Assembly (NCBI GenBank): GCA_949296425.1
Contig: CASFPN010000015.1
Span: forward strand, 1 to 64,000
Origin: an uncultured bacterium
Lineage (GTDB): Bacteria > Cyanobacteriota > Vampirovibrionia > Gastranaerophilales > Gastranaerophilaceae
Direction of reading: 5' to 3'
DNA length: 64,000 nt
Part shown: positions 1 through 7,583 of the stretch, piece by piece
Layout: each line of letters opens with the position of its first letter
Position numbering within the stretch: the first letter of the stretch is position 1
Program-made: the position numbers and the translations under genes
Notes under the pieces: generated by a model
Database searches by the model: none
Told to the model about the DNA's origin: nothing
Seen by the model: only the letters and a program-made list of their open reading frames with translations

Positions 1-257
1 ACGGAGTCTTCCTTAGTACGAGAGGACCGGGAAGAGGGGACCTCCAGTGTACGGGTTATCGCGCCAGCGGTAAACGCCCGGTAGCTGTGTTCCAAGCGGA
101 TAAGTGCTGAAAGCATATAAGTACGAAGCCCACCGTAAGATGAGATCTCTCATGACATAAGTCAGTAAGTCCCCGTGCAGATTACACGGTTGATAGGTCA
201 GAGATGTAAGAATGGCAACATTTTCAGTCGACTGATACTAATAGGACGAGGGCTTTT
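1..257 (+). rRNA. 23S ribosomal RNA, 3' end (partial)
   Basis: The window opens inside 23S rRNA. The sarcin-ricin loop core AGTACGAGAGGACC is at 15-28, and the conserved 3' end (ACTGATACTAATAGG followed by the closing stem) runs to about 257. The 5' part lies outside the window. The 3' boundary is estimated from the conserved terminal stem, not measured. A spacer of about 160 bases with no tRNA that I can recognise separates it from 5S. Confidence 0.95.
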
Positions 258-416
258 CCTAAAATGCGTTAGCAGGTGAACACAACGATTGCGAAGTAAG
301 AGTTTATGTAATAAACTTTGCAAAAGCAATAATTAACGCTCGAAAAGTTAAGCGATGATTACAAGTTTATAATCTTTATGCAGCTTTCAGGGTACAGTAA
401 ATCCCGTTTAAAAGAT

Positions 417-535
417 TTGCTGGTGACCAAGAGTGAGGAAAACACCCGTTCCCATCCCGAACACGGTAGTAAAGACTCATATCGGTGAAGATACTTGGCG
501 GGCCACCGCCTGGGAAAATAGCTCGTTGCCAGCGC
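417..535 (+). rRNA. 5S ribosomal RNA
   Basis: A region of about 119 bases has the 5S pattern. The terminal stem pairs GCTGG near 419 with CCAGC near 529-533. The conserved core CCCATCCCGAACACGG is at about 453-468, followed by the GGTGAAGATACTTGGCGGG arm. Its place directly after 23S is the usual operon order. End points are good to a few bases. Confidence 0.9.
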
Positions 536-545
536 CTAATTTAAT

Positions 546-576
546 AAAAGCCTTTAACTAAATGTTAAAGGCTTTT
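546..576 (+). terminator. Rho-independent terminator of the rRNA operon
   Basis: Perfect 13-base inverted repeat AAAAGCCTTTAAC (546-558) and GTTAAAGGCTTTT (564-576) around a 5-base loop, followed by a T-rich stretch. It lies just after 5S and ends the operon. Confidence 0.9.
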
Positions 577-595
577 ATATTTTATTTTTTTTATG

Positions 596-601
596 TATAA
601 T
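596..601 (+). promoter_or_regulatory. -10 box placing a leaderless start at 608
   Basis: TATAAT at 596-601 is six bases upstream of the ATG at 608, so transcription would start at about the A of that ATG. No clear -35 box is visible. The alternative ATG at 593 lies across this hexamer and has no ribosome-binding site, so 608 is preferred as start. Confidence 0.5.
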
Positions 602-607
602 TATTTT

Positions 608-1027
608 ATGCGGAAGTTTGAAAAGAGAATTATTAGTTTTGGGCTTACATTTTTACTTATTGTAACAGGTATTTATTATTTTGGTCTTAATTACGTGCCG
701 AAAACTTTGTACGAAACTCAAGTTATGCCTTCTGACAGAGATGAGGCTTATTATGTTGAAAAATGGTGTTCTCCTGAATTTGGCAGACGCGAAGCTGTTT
801 TATGGGATTTGACAAGAGTTGATTGTTTAACTAAGGATTATGCAATCGAGTTTGATTTCGCGAAAAAATGGGCTGAAAGTGTCGGGCAGTCATTATATTA
901 CGCAAAAATGACAAACCGACTTCCTGCGGTTGTTATAATTTTAACAAAATGGTCAGATATGATTTATGTTAAAAGGATTGAACGTTTAAACAATGGCATA
1001 AAAATATTTTTAATCAAAGCATTTTAG
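608..1027 (+). CDS. Small membrane-anchored nuclease-fold-like hypothetical protein
   Basis: 139 residues from ATG 608. Residues 10-27 form one hydrophobic segment, probably an N-terminal membrane anchor. The soluble part holds RVDCLT, AIEFDFAKKWAESVGQSLYYA and a hydrophobic PAVVIIL strand. From memory this pattern recurs in small conserved proteins that look like a reduced PD-(D/E)xK nuclease fold, with an acidic VD, an E-x-D and a final hydrophobic strand. The resemblance is by motif only and catalysis is not shown. No ribosome-binding site precedes it and the start looks leaderless. It follows the rRNA terminator and is probably a single transcription unit with, or just before, the zinc-ribbon gene. 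Confidence 0.6.
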   Translation: MRKFEKRIISFGLTFLLIVTGIYYFGLNYVPKTLYETQVMPSDRDEAYYVEKWCSPEFGRREAVLWDLTRVDCLTKDYAIEFDFAKKWAESVGQSLYYAKMTNRLPAVVIILTKWSDMIYVKRIERLNNGIKIFLIKAF

Positions 1028-1052
1028 TTGACAATTCTAAAAAAATTATTAT

Positions 1053-1445
1053 ATGAATAGTATGACTATTCTGGAGTTGTTGAAGTTCAATAAAATTTGT
1101 GAGCATTTAAAGGTTAGACCTGACGTTGACTATGCATATTGCCCTGATTGTGGTGAGCTGGTTGAAAATCAGTGGTATCTTATCAGATGTTCATGCTGCG
1201 GTGTTAAGCTCAAAGGATTTTTAAAAAGTGGTAAGATTACTCCTGAAAAGCGTTTTTGTCATAATTGCGGGGCTGGAGATTATATTATAGAGAGAATTGA
1301 TAAAATTAATTTTATTGATATTAGTTATGCGGTTCTTGTAAAGGCAGTTGTACAGCATAAGTTTACGAATTCTACTCAGAGCTGGGTAGAAACTGATTTC
1401 AGAACATCAAATTACAGACCGAGATTGCTGCAACAATTCCTATAA
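1053..1445 (+). CDS. Triple zinc-ribbon hypothetical protein
   Basis: 130 residues with three Cys pairs: CPDCGE near 30, CSCCGVK near 47 and CHNCGA near 69. This spacing suggests zinc knuckles or ribbons. The C-terminal half (INFIDISYAVLVKAV) is not recognised. Start may be 1053 or ATG 1062; TTGACA at 1028-1033 could be a -35 box but no convincing -10 goes with it. The last 47 bases overlap the 3' end of spmB on the other strand, so the C-terminal tail is read antisense to spmB. Function unknown; nucleic-acid binding is possible for a zinc ribbon but not shown. Confidence 0.65.
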   Translation: MNSMTILELLKFNKICEHLKVRPDVDYAYCPDCGELVENQWYLIRCSCCGVKLKGFLKSGKITPEKRFCHNCGAGDYIIERIDKINFIDISYAVLVKAVVQHKFTNSTQSWVETDFRTSNYRPRLLQQFL

Positions 1446-1935
1446 AATCAGCAATAAGTCCGACAAGTAAGGCATAGCGTAATTTAGATATTCCGACTGC
1501 TCCGAAATAAACGGCAAGCACATAGAACGTTGTTTCACTTGAGCCGACCATTATAGCTGCAAGTTTTGTAGCATAATCATCAGGACCGAGTGTGTGCGCG
1601 ATATCAGAAAAGACACCTAATGCTGCAGAACCTGAAAGTGATCTAACTATCATAACCGGAATTGTATCTGCTGGCACATTAAAGAAATTTAGTATTGGTG
1701 CAAGTGCATGGGCTGTCATTTCAATTATTCCGGACGCTCTTAACATTGATATTGCTACAATAATAGCGACGAGATAAGGTATAATATTCACTGAAACGTG
1801 AAATCCTTCTTTAGCGCCGTCTGTGAAGGTTTCGTATAGCGGAATTTTTCTAAATAGGCCGATTGTAAGAATTAATAAAATTATAGCTGGAAGTGCCCAC
1901 AGTGATATTATATCCATAAATGTTTTGAACATCAC
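1399..1935 (-). CDS. spmB: Spore maturation protein B-like membrane protein (SpmB)
   Basis: 178 residues, mostly hydrophobic with about five membrane segments and the Gate/nucleoside-recognition pattern: an SLSGSAALGVF stretch near 98 and a GSSETTFYVLAVYFG stretch near 130. This is the SpmB family, which in Bacillus acts with SpmA in spore-core dehydration but is widespread in non-sporulating bacteria, where its role is unclear. It overlaps spmA by four bases (ATGA), so translation is probably coupled. No other sporulation gene is in the window, so transport or nucleoside-related function is as likely as any sporulation role. Confidence 0.9.
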   Translation of the reverse strand: MMFKTFMDIISLWALPAIILLILTIGLFRKIPLYETFTDGAKEGFHVSVNIIPYLVAIIVAISMLRASGIIEMTAHALAPILNFFNVPADTIPVMIVRSLSGSAALGVFSDIAHTLGPDDYATKLAAIMVGSSETTFYVLAVYFGAVGISKLRYALLVGLIADFIGIVAAISVCNLMF

Positions 1936-2525
1936 TCATCCTCCGTTTGCGGGTGCCAAAATTTTTCAAATATTTTAGCAAGAGTAATTGCACTCAAAAA
2001 AGTTATTGATGTTACTAAAAGTGTCGGTGCAATAATTTCAGTTGGATTTTTGTAACCCACACCGATTAAAACTGCAATCACTGTAGCCGGAATAAGCTGA
2101 AATCCTGCAGTATTCATTGCAAGAAGCATGCACATAGCATTTGAGGCAGATTTTTTGTTTTTATTAAGTTTTTGCAGTTCTTTCATTGCTTTTATTCCTA
2201 TTGGAGTTGCAGCATTTGCAAGTCCAAGCGCGTTGGCGGAAAAATTCATTGCTATGTCGCCGATAGCTTGGGATTCTTCTGGAACTTCTTTAAACAGGTG
2301 TTTTGTCACTGGTTTGATAATTTTTGCAATAATTTCAACAAGTCCTGATTTTTCTGCTATTTTCATCATGCCAAGCCAAAAAGCCATAATTCCGATTAAG
2401 GAAAATGCAACTTTTACAGAAAGTTCTGCGCCTGACAAAATTGCATTTACAACATCTGTTAATTTCCCGTTTATTGCACCTGCAATTATTGAAATTACTA
2501 TAAGAAAGTAAAAAATATAATTCAT
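1932..2525 (-). CDS. spmA: Spore maturation protein A-like membrane protein (SpmA)
   Basis: 197 residues with several membrane helices and the conserved NFSANALGLANAATPIGIKAM segment near residues 95-115, typical of SpmA of the nucleoside-recognition (Gate) family. It is the upstream partner of spmB and overlaps it by four bases. There is no ribosome-binding site; a promoter whose -10 ends seven bases before the ATG suggests leaderless mRNA. Biochemical role in a non-sporulating Gram-negative-type cell is unknown. Confidence 0.9.
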   Translation of the reverse strand: MNYIFYFLIVISIIAGAINGKLTDVVNAILSGAELSVKVAFSLIGIMAFWLGMMKIAEKSGLVEIIAKIIKPVTKHLFKEVPEESQAIGDIAMNFSANALGLANAATPIGIKAMKELQKLNKNKKSASNAMCMLLAMNTAGFQLIPATVIAVLIGVGYKNPTEIIAPTLLVTSITFLSAITLAKIFEKFWHPQTEDE

Positions 2526-2531
2526 ATATTG

Positions 2532-2560
2532 ATTATATCATAAATTTCAGTGTCTGCTAA
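2532..2560 (-). promoter_or_regulatory. Promoter of spmAB, leaderless geometry
   Basis: Read on the minus strand: TTAGCA (2560-2555), 17-base spacer, then TATAAT (2537-2532) with an extended TGA just before it. The ATG of spmA follows after six bases (2531-2526), so RNA would start at or next to the start codon. Confidence 0.6.
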
Positions 2561-2561
2561 T

Positions 2562-3366
2562 TTAGTATTTAATTTCCCAATTATCCTGCATAATTCGATA
2601 AACACAAGACATTCCGTTAGAGTTATTTTTTGAAGGGTCACAGGCATCAAGGTTAGTGCTGTACGGTTCAATTTTATTGTTTTTGATTTTAAAAGCAAAT
2701 ATATCATCTCCGAAAGTATTAGGTTTTTTATTCCCGTTTATATCTGTATAAATAAAAAGTTGAGCATTAGTAGTTCCGACAATATCAAAAAATATATTGG
2801 TTCCATCTGCAAGAGTTATGTAATATGAGTATTGATTTGGAGTATTTATATTTGTAGAATTTCCATTCTGGTAATAGTATGGAAAAGCCCAGCAACCTCT
2901 TTGATTTTTACAGTTTTGTGCTACTTTCAGGTAAGGAATTATTTTTTTTACGGTACTTTCTGTTGCTTGGAAATCATAATCAACTAATTTCCAGTTTTCT
3001 GTTGTACCATCTTCCACAAGCGTTTGTTGTATTGCTTGTGATAAAACAGAATAAACTTTTTTTAGCTTAACTGCGCGGTCTTTTTTTTGAGTTTTGGAAA
3101 TTATAGTTGGCAAAGTCATCGCAGCTACTATACCTATTATGCCTAGGGTGATTAGAACCTCGGCTAAAGTAAAGGCACAACGACGAATATTGTTTGAAGT
3201 GAATACGTACGTAACAGCTTTTGCCAGAGAGAATGTGCATTTGCGTTTAGGATGTGAAAGAGTTTGTTTCGTTGAAGCTTCATACTTTTCTATCTTTTTA
3301 TCTTGTGAAAAGCAAGCCCAGCCTACTTTTTCGGGGGGCAATTCTCAGCTTCTTACTCTTTTTCAT
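2562..3366 (-). CDS. Prepilin-like secreted protein behind an out-of-frame leader (C6 run)
   Basis: A ribosome-binding site (GGAG) and ATG at 3366 begin a 22-codon leader ORF (MKKSKKLRIAPRKSR...) that stops at 3298. It runs over a C6 tract at 3333-3338. The prepilin frame lies one base further along; in that frame a TGA precedes TTG 3341, the only own start before the pilin segment. Joining the frames needs loss of one base or gain of two, giving 267 residues for loss of one. The prepilin part has CAFTLAEVLITLGIIGIVAAM, a type IV prepilin-like hydrophobic N-terminus, then a globular domain with Cys in CDPSKNNSNGMSCVY at the end, seen in sibling proteins. Either a slippage-controlled gene, a gene started at TTG, or a decayed copy. 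Confidence 0.6.
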
Positions 3367-3391
3367 AATAAAACTCCACTTATCACTTTTA

Positions 3392-3420
3392 ATTATACGT
3401 GATTTTTTACTGTTTGTCAA
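3392..3420 (-). promoter_or_regulatory. Consensus promoter of the prepilin-like gene
   Basis: On the minus strand TTGACA (3420-3415), exactly 17 bases, then TATAAT (3397-3392): a full sigma-70 consensus. The predicted RNA start near 3385 leaves a short leader with GGAG before ATG 3366. The -35 box touches the stop codon of the upstream gene at 3421. A consensus promoter argues that the gene behind it is used. Confidence 0.8.
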
Positions 3421-4020
3421 TTAATGTCTGTGGTGATGGTGTCTGTGATGGTGGTGATGATGTGGCGGTGGCGGAGGAGGAACCATATAATAAGGATACG
3501 GAATAATCGGGGGAACAACTACTGTATTAGCCTTTTGTTCTTCATAATCATCCATTATATTATTAAATTCATTATAATTTATTGTATGCGGGTTTGAATT
3601 TTCTTCATTGTAGTTTCTTGCAACCCGTCTGAATGTCCTTTGCCATTGTATGAGCATAGAGGATGTGGCCTTTAAGGGGTTATGTAAATTCCAGTTTTTT
3701 ATTTCGGTTGATACGACTTCTCTTTCCGAGAGGATTCCGTTACTGTTTTTATCAAGTTCTTCAAAAATTTCATCTCTGGATTTGTCATAATCAGGGTAAC
3801 TGGTATCTCCTATAATAAAGCTGGTAGGAACTTTTAAGCTTGTTGAGTATGTGTAATAAGTATTCGGATAAATAGGATATTGTGCCTCGGCTTGTGCGGA
3901 AGGCGACATTGCTGCAAGCGCTATAGCTGCAGCTCCTGCGGCATTTTTCAGTTTATTTTTTGTGGAATTTTCTCCTGTAAATACAGGTTTTGTTTGATAA
4001 TTGATTGCAGATATTTTCAT
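3421..4020 (-). CDS. Tagged EF-hand-like protein with proline and histidine-rich tail
   Basis: 199 residues from ATG 4020, chosen because AAGGGG lies five bases upstream. It begins MKISAINYQTKPVFTG, the short I-N-x-F-x-G tag seen on several proteins here, followed by an Ala-rich hydrophobic stretch (GAAAIALAAMSPSAQA) that could be a signal peptide with an A-x-A end. DKNSNGILSERE near 89-100 fits an EF-hand calcium loop (D-x-N-x-N-G-x-L-x-x-x-E). The C-terminus is PPPPPP followed by about a dozen His with a few Arg, a likely divalent metal-binding tail. Probably exported; Ca, Zn or Ni binding is inferred. No enzyme motif seen. Confidence 0.75.
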   Translation of the reverse strand: MKISAINYQTKPVFTGENSTKNKLKNAAGAAAIALAAMSPSAQAEAQYPIYPNTYYTYSTSLKVPTSFIIGDTSYPDYDKSRDEIFEELDKNSNGILSEREVVSTEIKNWNLHNPLKATSSMLIQWQRTFRRVARNYNEENSNPHTINYNEFNNIMDDYEEQKANTVVVPPIIPYPYYMVPPPPPPHHHHHHRHHHHRH

Positions 4021-4108
4021 ATACACCCCTTAAATTTTGACCTTATATTTATGATATGCAATAAATTTTGTTTGTGTTTATTTTTTAAGAAAAGTTTACA
4101 ATAAAAAA

Positions 4109-4132
4109 TACCGGCTTTTTATAAAGCCGGTA
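4109..4132 (-). terminator. Intrinsic terminator after acetyl-CoA synthetase
   Basis: TACCGGCTTT and AAAGCCGGTA form a 10-base stem around TTAT. On the minus strand it is followed by TTTTTTATTG, as expected for a terminator of the gene ending at 4151. T runs on the other strand as well mean it may work both ways. Confidence 0.8.
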
Positions 4133-4150
4133 TTTATATATTTTTTTTGA

Positions 4151-6310
4151 TTAGTGGCATAGAGAGCATTCAGAGCAAGTGCAACCTAAAGCTTCTTTTG
4201 CTTCTTCCATTCTTACTTTGATACGTCCGTCAACTGCTATGCCTTCGCCTGTTGTTTCAGAGATTAGCAACGGGTTAATATCTAATTCATCTATGAATTT
4301 AAAATCAGATACAAGTTGTGACAATCTTAGAAGTGTTTCCTGAATTTGACTAATTTGAGCCGGTTTTGTACCTCTTGCACCTTCAAGAAGTTTGTATGCC
4401 TTGACTGATTTAATCATATCCATTGCATCAACATCTGTCAGAGGAGCAATTCTGAAGGTTACGTCTTTCATAACTTCAACAAATACACCGCCTAAACCGA
4501 ACATCATCATCGGGCCGTATTGAGGATCTGTTGCGATACCGCAAACCATTTCACGGTTTCCTTTAACCATTTCCTGAATGATTACGCCTTCCAAACCGTC
4601 CAGTAAGCCTTTTGCTTCAAGTCTTTCAAGTAATCCTTTATATTCTTTTCTTAATTGTTCTTCTGATTTGATGTTAACAACAACTCCGCCTACATCTGTT
4701 TTATGTGATGTTGTTTTTGATGTCATCTTCATTACAACCGGATAGCCGATAGAGTTTCCGAGTTCAACAACTTCATCTTCATTTGTTGCTAAACCGTATT
4801 TGCATGCACGGATTCCGTAAGCCTGTAATACGTCAATTGATTCAAGAGTTGTTAATTGTGCACGATTTTCTGACAGTGCGTTTTTAATAATTTTTTCAAC
4901 TTTAGCTCTGTCTACATCATAGCAAGGGATTTTCCCTTCTTCTCTTTCCATCCATAATCTTTGCTGATTTAATCTGTTCAAACCGTCGGCAGCCTGTTCG
5001 GCGTACATAAAGAACGGCATATTAACATTCATATCAGACAGTTTTGAGAAGAATTCATTCTTAGTCATAAATACACCGATAATCGGTTTTTGCGGATTTT
5101 TAGCCTTAATTTCCATTAGAGCCTGAGCTACATCAATATCTTTCAAGCCCAAGAACGGAAGATAGATTGTAATAATCATGTCAACATTTTCATCGGCAAT
5201 AACTGTTTCAAGAGTTTGTTTGTAGTGTTCGATAGGTGCTGAGGCAATCATATCTATCGGGTTTTTAACTGATGCGGCAGAAGGTAAGAAGCTTCTTAAT
5301 TTTTCTTTTGTAGCATCAGAAATTTTAGCCATCTGCATACCGTATTCACAAACGGCATCGGTTGCCATGATTCCCGGACCGCCTGAGTTTGTAATGATTG
5401 CTACTCTGTCGCCTTTTGGAATAGGGCAATTTGCAAATACTTTTGCTGTTTCAAACAAGTTCTGCAGAGAAAATTCTCTGATAACGCCTGACTGGTGAAG
5501 CAGTGCTGCCGCAGCTTTATCTGCCCCTGCTAAAGAGCCGGTGTGTGAAGATGCAGCTGAAGCTCCTGCTGCAGAACGACCAGCTTTAAGAGCCAGAATT
5601 GGTTTTTTCTTAGTTACGCGCGATGCTAACTTTCTGAAATTTGCAGGGTTTTGGATTGATTCCATATAAAGCAAAATTTGTTGAACATCGTCGTCATTTT
5701 CCCAGTATTCGATAGCTGTTTCAGCGTTAACATCAGCTTGGTTGCCGATTGAGATGAATTGTGCAAAGCCTAAGTTAAGGTCTTTCAAAATATTCAAAAT
5801 ACCGCCGCCTAAAGCACCTGATTGTGATACGAAACCAATGTTTCCGCGTTCAGGTAAGCTTTCAGCAAAGCAGCCGTCCATTCTGATTTCGGGGTTAGTG
5901 TTTACAACGCCTAAACAGTTAGGACCTACGCATCTCATGCCGTATTCTTTAATTTTTTCTACTAATTGTTTTTCAAGTTCAGCGCCTTCAGCTCCTGTTT
6001 CTTTGAAGCCTGCGGTGATTATACATAAACCTTTGATGCCTTTTTCGTGGCACTGGTCAATTGTTGATAATACAAATTTTGCGTTAACAACGATAAGAGC
6101 AAGGTCAACTTCTCCGGGAACTTCCAAAACAGAAGTGTATGCTTGAAGACCTTCGATAATACCGCCTTTAGGGTTTACAGGATAAATTTTTCCGTTGAAT
6201 TTGTATTCCTGTAATCTTTTCATAATATCAGAACCGATGGTGTGTTCTTTTGTTGACGCACCAATAACCGCGATTGATTTCGGTTTCATAATTTTGTCTA
6301 ACAAAGTCAT
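4151..6310 (-). CDS. Acetate-CoA ligase (ADP-forming), fused alpha-beta subunit
   Basis: 719 residues. Order of domains: CoA-binding Rossmann domain (SIAVIGAST near 13, NPKGG near 47), succinyl-CoA ligase-like domains (GPNCLGVVN near 129, GFVSQSGALGGG near 158, SSHTGSLAGAD near 254 with the His expected to carry the phosphoryl group), a linker, then an ATP-grasp domain from about residue 490 (GYPVVMKMTS, VIIQEMVKG, MMMFGLGG). It makes ATP from acetyl-CoA or related acyl-CoA, giving acetate, the usual last step of fermentation in anaerobes. Here alpha and beta parts are one chain. The C-terminus is Cys-rich (CTCSECSLCH), an uncommon tail that may bind metal. GAAAGGAC precedes the ATG. Confidence 0.92.
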   Translation of the reverse strand: MTLLDKIMKPKSIAVIGASTKEHTIGSDIMKRLQEYKFNGKIYPVNPKGGIIEGLQAYTSVLEVPGEVDLALIVVNAKFVLSTIDQCHEKGIKGLCIITAGFKETGAEGAELEKQLVEKIKEYGMRCVGPNCLGVVNTNPEIRMDGCFAESLPERGNIGFVSQSGALGGGILNILKDLNLGFAQFISIGNQADVNAETAIEYWENDDDVQQILLYMESIQNPANFRKLASRVTKKKPILALKAGRSAAGASAASSHTGSLAGADKAAAALLHQSGVIREFSLQNLFETAKVFANCPIPKGDRVAIITNSGGPGIMATDAVCEYGMQMAKISDATKEKLRSFLPSAASVKNPIDMIASAPIEHYKQTLETVIADENVDMIITIYLPFLGLKDIDVAQALMEIKAKNPQKPIIGVFMTKNEFFSKLSDMNVNMPFFMYAEQAADGLNRLNQQRLWMEREEGKIPCYDVDRAKVEKIIKNALSENRAQLTTLESIDVLQAYGIRACKYGLATNEDEVVELGNSIGYPVVMKMTSKTTSHKTDVGGVVVNIKSEEQLRKEYKGLLERLEAKGLLDGLEGVIIQEMVKGNREMVCGIATDPQYGPMMMFGLGGVFVEVMKDVTFRIAPLTDVDAMDMIKSVKAYKLLEGARGTKPAQISQIQETLLRLSQLVSDFKFIDELDINPLLISETTGEGIAVDGRIKVRMEEAKEALGCTCSECSLCH

Positions 6311-6356
6311 TTTTTCTGTCCTTTCTTCGTAATTTAAAGTTCTTAGTTTTATATTT

Positions 6357-6743
6357 TTATGTAAATAAATTTTTTATTTTACCCCAAAAAGTATTTGACT
6401 TTTCTTCTTTTATTGAGGCTAATTTGTTTCTGTGCCTGTAACTTACAAGTTTTGCAGTACCTATAATAGCTTCAGGATGTGCAGTCGTTTCCATTGATGT
6501 TACTTTTTGAGCTTTATATCTTTCTATTTCATTAGCATTTTTGGCTGCTGTTATTCTTACATTAGTCTGCCAGTTAGTTTCTTCCACAAAGATATCAAAT
6601 TTATTATTTTTTATAATATTCATTGTATTTAACTGTTTGACAGCCTGTCTAATTTTTTTGCTGCCGTAAGAATTCGGATAATGGTTAATAAAAACAGCTC
6701 TGCCTTGAAAATTTGTTGACTGAATGTTTTGAACCTGCATCAT
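6357..6743 (-). CDS. Tagged hypothetical protein
   Basis: 128 residues starting MMQVQNIQSTNFQGRAVF, the clearest copy of the N-terminal I-Q-x-N-F-x-G tag in this window. The rest is basic and polar (SYGSKKIRQAVKQLNTMNIIKN; FDIFVEETNWQTNVRIT), with no membrane segment or Cys and a C-terminal FWGKIKNLFT amphipathic end. It lies between acetyl-CoA synthetase and the radical SAM gene, eight bases after the latter, so it may be its operon partner. AGGAAT-like Shine-Dalgarno upstream. I do not recognise the family beyond the tag. Confidence 0.6.
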   Translation of the reverse strand: MMQVQNIQSTNFQGRAVFINHYPNSYGSKKIRQAVKQLNTMNIIKNNKFDIFVEETNWQTNVRITAAKNANEIERYKAQKVTSMETTAHPEAIIGTAKLVSYRHRNKLASIKEEKSNTFWGKIKNLFT

Positions 6744-6751
6744 ATTCCTTT

Positions 6752-7366
6752 CTAATATCCGTTAACAATCCACTCTCTGACTCTAAATTTTGCGCCTAAA
6801 TCTTTTGCGATTTGTCCGCATTTTTCAAGGTCAAGATGTCTGCCTTTATAGCCTTCCACAACGCTTGCCGTAACTGATATTTCTTCATCAGAGCAGGCTT
6901 TTATAAACTTTTTCATCTCTTCGTATGCTTCGTCAAATTTTGGTTGAGAAAGTTTATCATATTCCTCTTTTGTAGAGCCATTTAAGCTTACTGAAAATTC
7001 ATCAACAAGCCCTTTTAATTCTGGAACAACATTTTTTTTATAAACAAAATTAGCGTGTCCGTTTGTATTAACTCGAATTTTTGTATCGGGGTATTTTTCT
7101 TTAATGTATTTTGCGACTTCTTTCAAAACATCTAATTTCATCATCGGTTCGCCGTAGCCGCAAAAAATAACTTCTTTTGACGGCTTAAAAGTTTCAAACT
7201 GTTGTATGACATCAAAAGAAGTAAAATTTTCATTATCAAGCCAGAGTTCCTGACCTTTGACATCACTTTTGTCTTTTCTAAGGCAAAATATACAGTCATT
7301 TGTACACCGGTTAGTAAGATTTATATAAATTTTTCCATCGAGTAAATATACTAAAGTGTTTGACAT
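6752..7366 (-). CDS. Radical SAM protein of the TatD-associated type
   Basis: 204 residues from ATG 7366, chosen because AAAGG lies six bases upstream; a longer frame to 7438 has no such site. CTNDCIFC near 19-26 is the C-x3-C-x2-C cluster that binds the 4Fe-4S cluster for S-adenosylmethionine cleavage. GYGEPMM near 70 is the SAM-contacting GGE-like motif, followed by a truncated beta/alpha barrel (RVNTNGHAN, VDEFSVSLNG, VTASVVEG). The length and YLLDGKIYINLTNRC start resemble the small TatD-linked radical SAM family, whose substrate is not known to me. No C-terminal auxiliary cluster domain. A small Cys-rich ORF starts 99 bases away on the opposite strand and could be a substrate. Confidence 0.85.
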   Translation of the reverse strand: MSNTLVYLLDGKIYINLTNRCTNDCIFCLRKDKSDVKGQELWLDNENFTSFDVIQQFETFKPSKEVIFCGYGEPMMKLDVLKEVAKYIKEKYPDTKIRVNTNGHANFVYKKNVVPELKGLVDEFSVSLNGSTKEEYDKLSQPKFDEAYEEMKKFIKACSDEEISVTASVVEGYKGRHLDLEKCGQIAKDLGAKFRVREWIVNGY

Positions 7367-7465
7367 GACAAGCCTTTCGATAACAAAATTATCGCACGCG
7401 CAAAAATATTTTACAAGTATAATATTGAAATAATTCAAAATTCGGCTCTTATTTTTTTAGAAAAT

Positions 7466-7570
7466 ATGTCAGTAAATGGTTGCACAACACCTTATGACAT
7501 AGTTATAACTAAGGATAATTACAAAGATGACTGTGAATGCGCTTCCGGCTGGGGATGTTCACCTTTGTAA
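7466..7570 (+). CDS. Candidate Cys-rich 34-residue peptide
   Basis: ATG 7466 to TAA 7570. It begins MSVNGCTTPYDIVITKDN and ends CECASGWGCSPL, with Cys at 6, 23, 25 and 31. The charged first part and the Cys/Gly/Ser-rich end look like a leader-core layout of a ribosomal peptide, and a radical SAM gene is divergent 99 bases away. TATAAT at 7418-7423 could be its -10 box, but there is no good -35 or Shine-Dalgarno site, which lowers confidence. It fills the otherwise empty interval between 7367 and 7584. Could be a chance ORF. Confidence 0.35.
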   Translation: MSVNGCTTPYDIVITKDNYKDDCECASGWGCSPL

Positions 7571-7583
7571 ATTATGGAGTAAA

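Noticed and set aside
258-416. tRNA gene in the 23S-5S spacer
   Set aside because: No cloverleaf arms or CCA-type end could be made out; tRNAs normally sit between 16S and 23S.
593-607. ATG 593 as start of the first protein
   Set aside because: It overlaps the TATAAT hexamer at 596-601 and has no ribosome-binding site; ATG 608 fits a leaderless start.
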